Positions 6,624-14,810 of a stretch of 14,810 nucleotides of DNA are shown piece after piece (within the stretch, counting starts at the first letter, position 1; each line of letters begins with the position of its first letter). Under the pieces are notes generated by a model, which saw nothing but the letters and a program-made list of their open reading frames with translations, had not been told where the DNA came from and did no database searches. The stretch spans positions 1 to 14,810 of the forward strand of contig CAMYCP010000011.1 in NCBI GenBank assembly GCA_947254385.1, in the 5' to 3' direction. The translations under genes and the position numbers were made by a program. This DNA is from an uncultured Filifactor sp. (GTDB lineage Bacteria > Bacillota > Clostridia > Peptostreptococcales > Filifactoraceae).

Positions 6624-9600
6624 ATGTCACATCCGCATCCGGTTAAAATCGGCAGAAGAACCAGAATGAGTTTTTCACGTATAAACGAGGTCGTTGATCT
6701 TCCCAATCTGATCGAGTTGCAGACCGATTCATACAAATGGTTTGTAGAAGAGGGTTTAAGAGAAGTTTTTGAAGAAATTTTTCCGATAGAAGATTACGGC
6801 GGCGGTATAAAACTTGAATTTATAGATTATAAACTTGAAGATAATTCAAAGTACGACGTAGAAGAAAGTAAGAACAGAAATGTCAACTACGCCGCACCTT
6901 TGCGCGTTCAAGTCAGACTTACGGTTCCGGATAAAGACGGTACCCACATCGTAAAAAATGAGACCGGCGATCCCGTATTTTTGGGAGATTTTCCGCTTAT
7001 GACCGAAAAAGGTACATTTATTATAAACGGTGCGGAAAGAGTAATAGTAAGCCAGCTTGTACGTTCATCGAGCGCCTATTTTACTCAGCAAATAGATAAG
7101 ACCGGAAAGGCCTTGATATCTTCCCAGCTTATACCTACGCGCGGAGCATGGCTTGAATACGAAACCGACAGCCATAACGTCGTGTATGTGCGTATCGACA
7201 GGCAGAGAAAACAGCCTATTACAATGCTTCTTAGAATTTTCGGCTATGAAACCGATGAAAAAATAAAAGACCTTATAGGCGACGATATACACGTACAAGC
7301 AACGTTGGAAAAAGATTTGTGCGCCGGCAGAGAAGATGCGCTCATAGAAATATATAAAAAACTTAGACCCGGTGAACCTCCGACGGTCGAAAGTGCGGAT
7401 TCTCTCATTAATTCCTTGTTTTTCGATCACAAGCGCTACGACCTTGCCAAAGTCGGCAGATATAAATTCAATAAAAAACTTGCAATTTCAAACCGTGCCA
7501 TAGGCCGTGTTTTGGCGGAAGACGTTGTAAGCGATTTTACAGGGGAACTTATACTCGAAAAAGGTACACTTGTAGACAGAACCAACGCCAAGTTGATAGA
7601 CGATTCCGGTGTGGAATTTATCTTTGTCGAAAACGGGGACGAACCCGTTAAAATAGTAGGCAATCGCTTTGTATCCATAGAATCTTTTACCGATGTGGAT
7701 TTAAGTGATTTAAATATAAAACAGAAAGTAAGATTTAACGTATTAAAAGAAATCTTAATAGAGGCGGACGGCGACGACGATAAGCTCTACGAACTTATAA
7801 AAATGCGCAAAACCGAACTCGTTCCCAAACACATAGTTGTGGAAGATATAATAGCGTCAATAAGCTATCAGTTCAATCTGTTTGTCGGAGTAGGAAACAT
7901 CGACGACATCGACCACTTGGGCAACCGCCGTGTCAGATCCGTTGGAGAATTGCTCCAAAATCAATTCAGAATAGGGCTTACCCGTATGGAACGTGTGATT
8001 AAAGAACGCATGAGTACGCAAGATCCCATGGAACTTTCGCCCAACTCGCTCATAAATATACGTCCGGTGACGGCCGCCATAAAAGAATTTTTCGGTTCGT
8101 CACAACTTTCGCAATTTATGGATCAAAATAATCCTTTAGCTGAACTTACTCACAAACGTCGTCTGTCGGCACTCGGCCCCGGAGGACTTTCAAGAGAACG
8201 TGCCGGATTTGAAGTAAGAGACGTACACTATTCCCACTATGGCAGAATGTGCACGATAGAAACCCCTGAAGGGCCTAACATCGGACTTATAAATTCACTC
8301 TCCGTATATGCCAAAATAAACGAATACGGTTTTATAGAATCGCCGTATCGTGTAGTTGATAAGGTAAATCGCAAGGTTACTTCCAAAATACAATACCTTT
8401 CGGCGGATGAGGAAGACTTGTACGTACGTGCTCAAGCCAATGAACCCCTTGATGAAAATGAATGGTTCAAAAATGAACGGGTTGCGTGTCGTACCGTCGA
8501 AGGAAGTTTGAAACTCATGAAAGGCGAAGACATAGACTTCATGGACGTTTCACCTAAACAAGTAGTATCGGTTGCAACCGCAATGATACCGTTTTTGGAA
8601 AACGATGATGCCAACCGTGCTTTGATGGGAGCGAATATGCAGCGCCAAGGTGTGCCGCTTTTAAGAAATGAAGCGCCGATAGTCGGAACTTCGATAGAAT
8701 ACCGTGCTGCGGTAGATTCCGTAGCCGCCGTGGTTGCAAAAAACGCCGGAGAGATAATCAAGGCAAGCGCCGATGAAATTATAATCAAAAGAGATGACAA
8801 CAAAGAATACGAAAACTATAAACTGCTTAAATTTAAAAGATCAAATCAGGGAACTTGTATAAATCAAAAAGTTATAGTCTCCAAGGGTGAACACGTAGAT
8901 AAAGGCGATGTAATAGCGGATGGCCCCTGCACCGATCGGGGAGAAATTTCCTTAGGGAAAAACTGCCTTGTAGCTTTCATGACGTGGGAAGGTTACAACT
9001 ATGAAGACGCCATTTTGATAAATGAAAAACTTGTAAAAGAAGACCGATTGTCAAGTATTCACATAGAAGAATACGAACTCGAAGAACGTGACACCAAACT
9101 CGGACCTGAAATAATAACCAAAGATATTCCTAATATCGGAGACGATGCCGTCAAAGATTTGAATTCGGACGGCATAATTCGAATAGGTGCGGAAGTAAAA
9201 TCCGGCGACATACTCGTCGGCAAGGTTACACCTAAGGGCGAAACCGAAATAACGCCGGAAGAACGTCTTTTAAGAGCGATTTTCGGTGAAAAAGCACGTG
9301 AAGTGCGTGACACTTCCCTTAAAGTTCCCCACGGTGAATCTGGCATTATAGTCGATGTAAAAATATTCAATCGTGAAGACAACGACGAACTCCCCGCCGG
9401 AGTAAGAAAGAGCGTCAGAGTATATATAGCTCAAAAACGTAAAATAAACGTCGGTGATAAAATGGCGGGACGACACGGAAACAAAGGCGTTGTATCTCGG
9501 ATTTTGCCCGAAGAAGATATGCCGTATCTGCCGGACGGCACACCGCTTGAAATCGTCTTAAATCCTCTCGGCGTGCCTTCACGTATGAATATCGGACAAG

Positions 9601-10370
9601 TTCTGGAAGTGCATATGGGGCTTGCCGCCAAAGCGCTGGGTTGGCATATAGCTACCCCCGTATTTGACGGTGCGAACGAACAGGATATATTCCAAGCACT
9701 AAAAGAAGCTGATTTGCCCGAAGACGGTAAAATTTGGCTCCATGACGGCAGAACAGGAGAACTTTTCGATGCTCCCGTAACCGTAGGTTATATGTATATG
9801 ATGAAACTTCACCACTTGGTGGACGATAAAATTCATGCCCGATCTACAGGTCCTTACTCACTCGTAACGCAACAACCTTTAGGCGGTAAGGCGCAGTTTG
9901 GAGGGCAACGTTTCGGAGAAATGGAAGTATGGGCGCTCGAAGGTTACGGTGCGGCGCATACACTTCAGGAAATGCTGACCGTAAAATCGGATGACGTAAT
10001 CGGTCGGGTACAGACATACGACGCCATAATCAAAGGTAACAACGTACCGGAACCCGGCATACCTGAATCCTTTAAAGTATTGATAAAAGAACTTCAATCG
10101 CTCGCCCTCGATGTTCAGCTCTTGGATTCAAACGGAAATGAAATCGGAGGAAAAGAAGAAATTTCTGAAGATCTTATCACGGACGACAGTGAATATGTAC
10201 AGGACGTTTTGCCGGACGGCATGACTATAGAGACACCGGAAGATGCTATAACTGTAAGCTCCGATACCGACGGATTCGATCTTGAGTACGAAGACGAAGA
10301 CAAGTTAAATATTAGTGAAGACGATTCTTATGACATGGATGACGGTGATGATGACGATTACGGTTTTTAG
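6624..10370 (+). CDS. rpoB: DNA-directed RNA polymerase subunit beta
   Basis: A protein of 1248 residues, the beta subunit that with beta' forms the catalytic cleft of RNA polymerase. It begins [17 protein letters not shown] and continues through the beta protrusion and lobe. The rifampicin pocket starts [20 protein letters not shown] and has wild-type residues at key resistance sites: Q497, D500, H510 and S515, matching E. coli Q513, D516, H526 and S531, so sensitivity is expected. Later landmarks are E794-D795 in [11 protein letters not shown] (E. coli E813-D814) and lysines K946 and K954 in [12 protein letters not shown], which contact the RNA and nucleotide. The conserved C-terminal clamp region ([20 protein letters not shown]) is complete. 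After about residue 1177 comes an acidic tail of about 70 residues ending in an Asp-rich run; acidic RpoB tails are known in Firmicutes. Codon use is richer in CGT, GTC and GAC than hsd. rpoC follows after 80 bases. Confidence 0.99.
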   Translation: MSHPHPVKIGRRTRMSFSRINEVVDLPNLIELQTDSYKWFVEEGLREVFEEIFPIEDYGGGIKLEFIDYKLEDNSKYDVEESKNRNVNYAAPLRVQVRLTVPDKDGTHIVKNETGDPVFLGDFPLMTEKGTFIINGAERVIVSQLVRSSSAYFTQQIDKTGKALISSQLIPTRGAWLEYETDSHNVVYVRIDRQRKQPITMLLRIFGYETDEKIKDLIGDDIHVQATLEKDLCAGREDALIEIYKKLRPGEPPTVESADSLINSLFFDHKRYDLAKVGRYKFNKKLAISNRAIGRVLAEDVVSDFTGELILEKGTLVDRTNAKLIDDSGVEFIFVENGDEPVKIVGNRFVSIESFTDVDLSDLNIKQKVRFNVLKEILIEADGDDDKLYELIKMRKTELVPKHIVVEDIIASISYQFNLFVGVGNIDDIDHLGNRRVRSVGELLQNQFRIGLTRMERVIKERMSTQDPMELSPNSLINIRPVTAAIKEFFGSSQLSQFMDQNNPLAELTHKRRLSALGPGGLSRERAGFEVRDVHYSHYGRMCTIETPEGPNIGLINSLSVYAKINEYGFIESPYRVVDKVNRKVTSKIQYLSADEEDLYVRAQANEPLDENEWFKNERVACRTVEGSLKLMKGEDIDFMDVSPKQVVSVATAMIPFLENDDANRALMGANMQRQGVPLLRNEAPIVGTSIEYRAAVDSVAAVVAKNAGEIIKASADEIIIKRDDNKEYENYKLLKFKRSNQGTCINQKVIVSKGEHVDKGDVIADGPCTDRGEISLGKNCLVAFMTWEGYNYEDAILINEKLVKEDRLSSIHIEEYELEERDTKLGPEIITKDIPNIGDDAVKDLNSDGIIRIGAEVKSGDILVGKVTPKGETEITPEERLLRAIFGEKAREVRDTSLKVPHGESGIIVDVKIFNREDNDELPAGVRKSVRVYIAQKRKINVGDKMAGRHGNKGVVSRILPEEDMPYLPDGTPLEIVLNPLGVPSRMNIGQVLEVHMGLAAKALGWHIATPVFDGANEQDIFQALKEADLPEDGKIWLHDGRTGELFDAPVTVGYMYMMKLHHLVDDKIHARSTGPYSLVTQQPLGGKAQFGGQRFGEMEVWALEGYGAAHTLQEMLTVKSDDVIGRVQTYDAIIKGNNVPEPGIPESFKVLIKELQSLALDVQLLDSNGNEIGGKEEISEDLITDDSEYVQDVLPDGMTIETPEDAITVSSDTDGFDLEYEDEDKLNISEDDSYDMDDGDDDDYGF

Positions 10371-10450
10371 GAGATGAACCGTTCGTAAATAGCCGATAAC
10401 GAATTAAAAAATATCGGTCGGCATTTTGTTATACAGAAAGGAGAAATTCC
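10371..10450 (+). other. rpoB-rpoC spacer
   Basis: Eighty bases without a gene or convincing promoter or terminator. CCGAT (10393-10397) and ATCGG (10413-10417) could form a weak hairpin with no T tract. The two genes are most simply read as one transcript. Confidence 0.6.
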
Positions 10451-10453
10451 TTG
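10437..10453 (+). promoter_or_regulatory. rpoC ribosome binding site and TTG start
   Basis: AAAGGAG (10437-10443) sits 7 bases before TTG 10451-10453. There is no in-frame ATG or GTG nearby, and the protein lines up with RpoC from its first residues, so TTG is the start. Confidence 0.85.
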
Positions 10454-13400
10454 TTTGAATCCGATAAATACGATGATTTTGGAAATTTTGAATCTATCAG
10501 AATCAGTCTGGCATCTCCCGATAAAATCAGAGAATGGTCAAAGGGAGAAGTCAAAAAGCCGGAAACTATAAACTACAGAACGTTGAAACCTGAAAGAGAC
10601 GGACTTTTTTGTGAACGAATATTCGGACCCACCAAAGACTATGAATGTAGCTGCGGTAAATACAAAAAAGATCGCAATCGACATAAAGATATAGTATGCG
10701 ATAAATGCGGTGTCGAAGTTACTAAATCCAAAGTGCGCCGTGAACGTATGGGACACATAGAACTTGCCTGTCCCGTATCTCACGTATGGTACTTTAAAGG
10801 CATCCCCTCACGTATGGGACTGCTTTTGGATATGTCGCCGAAAGCTCTCGAAAAAGTGCTTTATTTTGCTAATTTTATAGTACTGGATCATAAAGAAACC
10901 GATCTTCAGGACGGACAGCTTTTAACTCAGGAAGAATACGACAACGCCGAGGACACTTTCGGATATGACGCTTTTGATGCGCGCATGGGCGCCGAAGCTA
11001 TAAAAATATTGCTTTCCCGTATAAAATTAGATGAACTCTCCGTTGAACTTAAAGAAAGTATAAAAGATTCAAGCGGACAAAAACGTATCAAACTCATAAA
11101 ACGTCTGGAAGTTGTAGAGGCTTTCATACGTTCGGGCAACGATCCCACGTGGATGATACTTGATGTCGTGCCGGTGATTCCGCCGGAACTTAGACCAATG
11201 GTGCAACTTGACGGCGGCAGGTTTGCGACTTCGGACTTAAATGACCTCTACCGTAGAGTAATAAACCGCAACAATCGTTTAAAAAGACTGCTTGAGCTTG
11301 GAGCGCCCGATATTATAGTGAGAAATGAAAAACGAATGCTCCAAGAGGCGGTGGACGCACTTATCGACAACGGCAGAAGAGGAAAACCCGTGGTAGGCCC
11401 CGGAAACAGACCTCTTAAATCGCTTTCCGAAATGCTTAAAGGTAAACAGGGACGTTTTAGACAAAATCTTCTCGGCAAACGTGTGGATTATTCAGGAAGA
11501 TCCGTTATAGTCGTAGGACCGAAACTTAAATTCTATCAATGCGGAGTACCGCGCATAATGGCGCTCGAACTTTTTAAACCCTTTGTAATAAATAAACTTA
11601 TAGATGACGATGTTTCCACGAACATCAAAAATGCAAAACGAAAAGTTGAAAGAATGGACCCGGAAGTTTGGGGAGCTCTTGAAGAAGTTGTAAAAGGTCA
11701 CCCCGTGCTTTTAAACCGTGCGCCGACCTTACACCGTTTAGGAATTCAAGCCTTCGATCCGGTTTTGGTGGACGGCAAAGCGTTAAAACTGCATCCGCTC
11801 GCCTGCACGGCGTATAATGCCGATTTTGACGGCGATCAAATGGCTATTCACTTGCCTCTTTCGATTGAGGCGCAAACCGAGGGGCGCAACATGATGCTTT
11901 CGATAAACAACATATTGGCTCCTAAAGACGGTTCATCCATAGTGACACCTACTCAGGACATGGTTTTGGGTTCATACTACCTCACCATGCAGGAAGACGG
12001 CAAAAAAGGTGAAGGATCTATATATAAAGACTATGATGAAATGATTCTGGCATATTTTAATAAGGCGGTAGACTTACATTCCAAAGTTTACGTCAGAGTT
12101 AAAAAAGGCGACGATATCCCGGCTAAAATAATACATTCTTCGGTCGGCCGATTCATATTCAACAGTTACATTCCGCAAAACCTCGGCTATGTAGACAGGA
12201 CAAAAGATCCATATTCCCTTGAAATAGACTTTCTGGTCGATAAAAAACAACTCGGCAAAATAATAGACAGATGTTTTAGAAAACACGGCAACACCATAAC
12301 CGCCCATATGCTAGACAGCATAAAAAGTATGGGATATAAATTTTCAACTAAAAGCGCAATAACCGTATCGGTAGCAGATATGGTAATTCCGCCCGAAAAA
12401 CCCGCTCTTATAAAAAAGGCGGAAGATAAAGTCAAATTATACGAAAAACAATATAGACAAGGATATTTGAGCGATGAAGAACGCCATGAAAAAGTTGTAG
12501 CCACATGGGAACAAACCACAAAAGACGTAGGTGAAGCTCTTATGAAAAACCTTTCGCCTCTAAACAACATCAATATAATGGCTACATCGGGCGCCAGAGG
12601 TTCTGCAAAACAAATACGTCAAGTTTCCGGAATGAGAGGGCTGATGGCGGACGCAACCGGTAAGACGGTTGAAATTCCTGTAAAAGCGAACTTCCGTGAA
12701 GGACTCACCGTACTTGAATACTTTACATCGTCACACGGCGCAAGAAAAGGTCTGGCGGATACGGCGCTGCGTACCGCCGACTCGGGATATCTCACCCGTC
12801 GGTTGGTCGACGTATCTCAAGACGTCATAGTAAGAGAACAGGACTGCGGCACGAGCGAGGGAATAGAAATTTCACAATTTAACGACGGCAACGAAGTCAT
12901 CGAAAAACTCTACGATCGCATCTTGGGACTTTATCCGTCGGAAGACATAAAAGATCCCGAAACCGGTGAAGTTATAGTCAATACCGACACCATGATAAAC
13001 GAAGAACTTGCAGATAGAATAATATCAGCCGGCATAACGAAAGTTAATTTACGTTCCGTGCTTAAATGTCGCACCCGTCACGGCGTATGTGCCAAATGTT
13101 ACGGCAGAAACCTTGCCAACAGCAAACCCGTCAAAGTCGGAGAATCCGTAGGTATAATTGCGGCGCAATCTATCGGCGAACCGGGGACACAACTTACCAT
13201 GCGAACTTTCCACACCGGTGGAGTTGCCGGAGGAGACATCACTCAAGGGCTCCCGCGTGTGGAAGAACTCTTTGAAGCGCGCAAACCTAAAGGGTTGGCG
13301 TTTATAAGTGAAATAGACGGTAAAGTACACATAGAAGAAACCGGCAAAAATCGTCAGGTTACGATAATATCGGAAGACGGAGAAGAAAAGAAATATTCTC

Positions 13401-14320
13401 TGCCTTACGGGTCGCTCCTTAAAGTAAGAGAAGGAGACACCGTCGTAAAAGGACAACCCCTCATGCAAGGATCTCTAAACCCCAACGAAATTATGGCGAT
13501 AAACGGGATAAACGGCGTAGAAAACTATATAGTAAAAGAAGTGCAACGCGTTTACAGAAGTCAAGGGGTGGATATAAACGACAAGCACATAGAAATAATA
13601 GTAAGACAAATGCTCTCCAAAGTTAGAATAGAAGAATCCCACGACTCCAAATTTTTACCCGGAACGCTTGCCGAATATTCGGAAGTGCGTGACGAAAGTG
13701 AGGAACTTGAGGCACAAGGAAAAACTCCCTGTATCTATAGACACGTGCTTTTAGGTATAACCAAAGCATCTCTTGCGACTGATTCGTTCCTTTCGGCGGC
13801 ATCATTTCAAGAAACCACCAGAGTTCTCACCGAGGCGGCTATAATGGGCAAAACCGATCATCTCATGGGCTTGAAAGAAAACGTCATAATCGGTAAACTG
13901 ATACCTGCCGGAACCGGCATGAAACGTTACGCATCGACCGTGGACGGCAACATAGTATTGGAAAATGCCGAAGACGCTCAAAGCGTGGACGAATTTAAAG
14001 AAATGAAATCCAAAGAAAAAGACGTATATTTGGAAGAACTTGAAAAAGAATTTAAAGAAAAAATGGAAGCTGAAAATAAACGTCGAGAAATGGCGAAGCT
14101 CCATGCGCAAGAAAAGAAAGAACGTAAAAAGCGCAAAATGGAAGAAAATTTTGACTCTGAAGAAGAAAATGTTGAAAAACTTTCGGAAGATGATTTACCG
14201 GATGATAATTCGGATTTTGAAGTAAGCGATGACGAAATAGACGATTTTTTGGAAGATGATCGATTTGATGAAGACATGGACGAAACCGAATTTTTAGGAG
14301 AATATCCTGAAGACGACTGA
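10451..14320 (+). CDS. rpoC: DNA-directed RNA polymerase subunit beta'
   Basis: A protein of 1289 residues carrying the polymerase active site. The N-terminal zinc ribbon has C66, C68, C83 and C86, with 14 residues between the pairs where E. coli and B. subtilis have 12. The catalytic NADFDGD holds the Mg-binding D458, D460 and D462. The bridge helix ([12 protein letters not shown]...[12 protein letters not shown]) and trigger loop region ([20 protein letters not shown]) follow; the latter continues directly into [17 protein letters not shown] with no E. coli-like insertion, as in Firmicutes. The second zinc site is C799, C873, C880 and C883. The conserved part ends near residue 1175. A charged helical, Lys/Arg/Glu-rich stretch (about 1181-1233, with KKERKKRK at 1222-1229) and then a strongly acidic tail (1234-1289) make it longer than B. 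subtilis RpoC (about 1199). The start is TTG 10451. No frameshift or lost catalytic residue is seen. Confidence 0.99.
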   Translation: MFESDKYDDFGNFESIRISLASPDKIREWSKGEVKKPETINYRTLKPERDGLFCERIFGPTKDYECSCGKYKKDRNRHKDIVCDKCGVEVTKSKVRRERMGHIELACPVSHVWYFKGIPSRMGLLLDMSPKALEKVLYFANFIVLDHKETDLQDGQLLTQEEYDNAEDTFGYDAFDARMGAEAIKILLSRIKLDELSVELKESIKDSSGQKRIKLIKRLEVVEAFIRSGNDPTWMILDVVPVIPPELRPMVQLDGGRFATSDLNDLYRRVINRNNRLKRLLELGAPDIIVRNEKRMLQEAVDALIDNGRRGKPVVGPGNRPLKSLSEMLKGKQGRFRQNLLGKRVDYSGRSVIVVGPKLKFYQCGVPRIMALELFKPFVINKLIDDDVSTNIKNAKRKVERMDPEVWGALEEVVKGHPVLLNRAPTLHRLGIQAFDPVLVDGKALKLHPLACTAYNADFDGDQMAIHLPLSIEAQTEGRNMMLSINNILAPKDGSSIVTPTQDMVLGSYYLTMQEDGKKGEGSIYKDYDEMILAYFNKAVDLHSKVYVRVKKGDDIPAKIIHSSVGRFIFNSYIPQNLGYVDRTKDPYSLEIDFLVDKKQLGKIIDRCFRKHGNTITAHMLDSIKSMGYKFSTKSAITVSVADMVIPPEKPALIKKAEDKVKLYEKQYRQGYLSDEERHEKVVATWEQTTKDVGEALMKNLSPLNNINIMATSGARGSAKQIRQVSGMRGLMADATGKTVEIPVKANFREGLTVLEYFTSSHGARKGLADTALRTADSGYLTRRLVDVSQDVIVREQDCGTSEGIEISQFNDGNEVIEKLYDRILGLYPSEDIKDPETGEVIVNTDTMINEELADRIISAGITKVNLRSVLKCRTRHGVCAKCYGRNLANSKPVKVGESVGIIAAQSIGEPGTQLTMRTFHTGGVAGGDITQGLPRVEELFEARKPKGLAFISEIDGKVHIEETGKNRQVTIISEDGEEKKYSLPYGSLLKVREGDTVVKGQPLMQGSLNPNEIMAINGINGVENYIVKEVQRVYRSQGVDINDKHIEIIVRQMLSKVRIEESHDSKFLPGTLAEYSEVRDESEELEAQGKTPCIYRHVLLGITKASLATDSFLSAASFQETTRVLTEAAIMGKTDHLMGLKENVIIGKLIPAGTGMKRYASTVDGNIVLENAEDAQSVDEFKEMKSKEKDVYLEELEKEFKEKMEAENKRREMAKLHAQEKKERKKRKMEENFDSEEENVEKLSEDDLPDDNSDFEVSDDEIDDFLEDDRFDEDMDETEFLGEYPEDD

Positions 14321-14331
14321 AAGAAGTCTTC
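14309..14331 (+). repeat. Small hairpin spanning the rpoC stop
   Basis: GAAGAC (14309-14314) and GTCTTC (14326-14331) form a 6-base stem around the TGA stop, followed by the AT-rich TAATTTTAT. The T tract is too short for a sure terminator. It could be a remnant of one or chance. Confidence 0.35.
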
Positions 14332-14358
14332 GTAATTTTATAAAAAGGGAGCGTAAAA

Positions 14359-14381
14359 CCCACTACCCTTTGGGCGGTGGG
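14359..14381 (+). repeat. Left-end imperfect palindrome of the IS605-like element
   Basis: CCCAC pairs with GTGGG and CCC with GGG around a TTT loop, with one T-G pair and one A-C mismatch. It resembles the right-end palindrome in sequence, as expected for the two ends bound by a TnpA transposase. Confidence 0.7.
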
Positions 14382-14434
14382 ATATAAGCGACCTATATCA
14401 TATATTTTACTCAAAAGCATTGTTAAAAGTAGCG

Positions 14435-14610
14435 TTGTGAGTCTTAAGACTCTATACGGTAGAGGCGAAGTGGACACGCCTGTAAGAATAAGGGTTACCT
14501 GACTTGTCAGGTGGAGACTTAAATACCAAATTTCTTAAATGGGGCATAAGCCCTTAGAAGCCACCTACCTTTAGGTGGGTGGTGGTTCACAAATGCCTTG
14601 ATAGAAATTA
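14435..14610 (+). ncRNA. Omega-RNA-like structured RNA plus adjoining guide-like sequence
   Basis: A chain of local hairpins runs to the right end: GAGTCTTAAGACTC (14439-14452, perfect palindrome), AGGCG/CGCCT (14463-14467 with 14477-14481), ACCTGAC/GTCAGGT (14497-14503 with 14506-14512), GGGC/GCCC (14542-14545 with 14550-14553) and CCACCTACC/GGTGGGTGG (14561-14582). The order, the final hairpin at the element's right end and the TTCAC finish match the general layout of TnpB guide RNAs (omega RNA), whose guide is the flanking DNA just after the right end, here from 14591. No TnpB is encoded nearby, so activity would need one elsewhere. The family link is by recall of similar right ends, not by a search. 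Confidence 0.4.
14561..14590 (+). repeat. Right-end palindrome and TTCAC terminus of the IS605-like element
   Basis: CCACCTACC (14561-14569), loop TTTA, GGTGGGTGG (14574-14582): nine pairs including one T-G, preceded by GAAG and followed by TGGTTCAC, which ends at 14590. Confidence 0.75.
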
Positions 14611-14626
14611 ACGACAATTTCAGATT

Positions 14627-14659
14627 AAAAAAACCGGGTGTACAGACCCGGTTTTTTTT
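14627..14659 (+). terminator. rpoBC operon terminator
   Basis: AACCGGGT (14632-14639) pairs with ACCCGGTT (14646-14653) around the loop GTACAG, with an A7 run before and T8 (14652-14659) after. It is a strong intrinsic terminator, able to work on both strands, about 310 bases after the rpoC stop because of the inserted element. Confidence 0.93.
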
Positions 14660-14700
14660 GCGTTGTGTTATTATTCTCTTTTTATACTTAATTGCATAAG

Positions 14701-14810
14701 AAATTGTAGTATCAATTTTCACTTTAAATTTTTGTAATACAAGTTTATACTGATTTCTTTTACAAATTGTAGTATCATACAAATTTTTTTAAATTTCTAA
14801 GTATAATACT
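14701..14810. promoter_or_regulatory. Cluster of TTGTA / GTATnATAC dyads (operator-like)
   Basis: AAATTGTAGTATCA occurs twice, at 14701-14714 and 14764-14777. TTGTA-A-TACAA (14732-14742) is a perfect dyad; TTGTAGTATCATACAA (14767-14782) is an imperfect one containing GTAT-C-ATAC (14772-14780); AGTAT-A-ATACT (14800-14810) is a perfect dyad that contains a TATAAT. Spacing of about 29-35 bases suggests binding sites on similar faces of the helix. It is probably the control region of a gene beyond the window. AT-rich chance similarity cannot be excluded. Confidence 0.4.

Larger units (their letters stand above)
14342..14590 (+). mobile_element. tnpB-less IS200/IS605-like element (MITE/PATE-type) after rpoC
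   Basis: A non-coding block of about 249 bases with an imperfect palindrome near each end: CCCACTACCC-TTT-GGGCGGTGGG at 14359-14381 and CCACCTACC-TTTA-GGTGGGTGG at 14561-14582, the latter followed by TGGTTCAC. Subterminal palindromes without terminal inverted repeats or target duplication are the hallmark of IS200/IS605 elements, and a GAAGCC(n)GGTTCAC right end is the form I know from clostridial members. The bases before the proposed left edge are TTTAT (14337-14341), a plausible target/TAM of this family. No TnpA or TnpB coding is present, so it would be a deletion derivative needing proteins in trans. It lies between the rpoC stop and the rpoBC terminator and so is transcribed with rpoBC. 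Exact ends are inferred; the left end is the less certain. Confidence 0.6.

Noticed and set aside
8091..8180. Rifampicin-resistance substitutions in rpoB
   Set aside because: Residues matching E. coli Q513, D516, H526 and S531 are all wild type; the differences seen (A, L, L) are the usual Firmicutes residues.
13066..13275. 69-residue forward frame inside rpoC
   Set aside because: Out-of-frame reading of the second zinc site and trigger loop region of rpoC.
13049..13468. 139-residue reverse-strand frame inside rpoC
   Set aside because: Shadow of a strongly conserved rpoC region; Phe/Tyr-rich low-quality composition and no start signals.
14052..14477. 141-residue reverse-strand reading frame over the rpoC end and the IS605-like element
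   Set aside because: Antisense to the charged rpoC tail; composition follows from the complementary GAA/AAA-rich codons, and there is no ribosome binding site or family resemblance.
14435..14590. Group I intron or CRISPR array after rpoC
   Set aside because: No conserved intron core motifs and no regularly spaced direct repeats were found; the palindromic ends fit an IS605-like element better.
14519..14782. 87-residue reverse-strand frame after rpoC
   Set aside because: It runs through the rpoBC terminator and the right-end hairpin, so it cannot be a normal gene.

Overview
The window is a low-G+C Firmicutes-type chromosome segment, most plausibly an anaerobic coccus or clostridial relative (Tissierellia/Peptoniphilaceae-like). 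That placement is inference: the two RNA polymerase subunits have Firmicutes-style sequences (no E. coli-type insertion after the trigger loop, Bacillus-like rifampicin region), the ribosome binding sites are strong GGAGG types, and GTG and TTG starts are used. No taxonomic search was possible.

Layout, all genes on the + strand. Positions 2-202: 3' part of a small Cro/CI-type helix-turn-helix regulator. Positions 216-6080: a complete, tightly packed type I restriction-modification operon, hsdM-hsdS-hsdR (14-base overlap, then a 2-base gap), closed by two intrinsic terminators (about 6085-6120 and 6172-6192). Positions 6193-6623: a long regulatory region before rpoB, with a distal sigma-70/sigma-A-type promoter (6316-6344), a leader holding a nested 26-pair hairpin with two T7 tracts (6399-6479), and one or two proximal promoters (6518-6565). 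Positions 6624-10370: rpoB. Positions 10451-14320: rpoC. Positions 14342-14590: a non-coding, highly structured element that looks like a tnpB-less IS200/IS605-type element or omega-RNA relic, transcribed in the rpoBC 3' UTR. Positions 14627-14659: the strong terminator of rpoBC. Positions 14700-14810: an AT-rich stretch with repeated TTGTA/GTATnATAC dyads that look like operators for a gene beyond the window.

How it works together: HsdM, HsdS and HsdR would form a type IC-like (EcoR124I-like) complex that methylates or cuts DNA at a bipartite site set by the two HsdS target-recognition domains; the upstream regulator may control it. RpoB and RpoC form the catalytic core of RNA polymerase. 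The hsd genes are visibly more AT-rich and use AGA/AGG arginine codons heavily, whereas rpoBC use many CGT/CGC codons, so the hsd block looks acquired. It sits where rplJ-rplL usually lies, next to rpoB.

The parts most worth a second look are non-coding: the rpoB leader attenuator-like structure and the IS605-like/omega-RNA-like insertion between the rpoC stop and its terminator.
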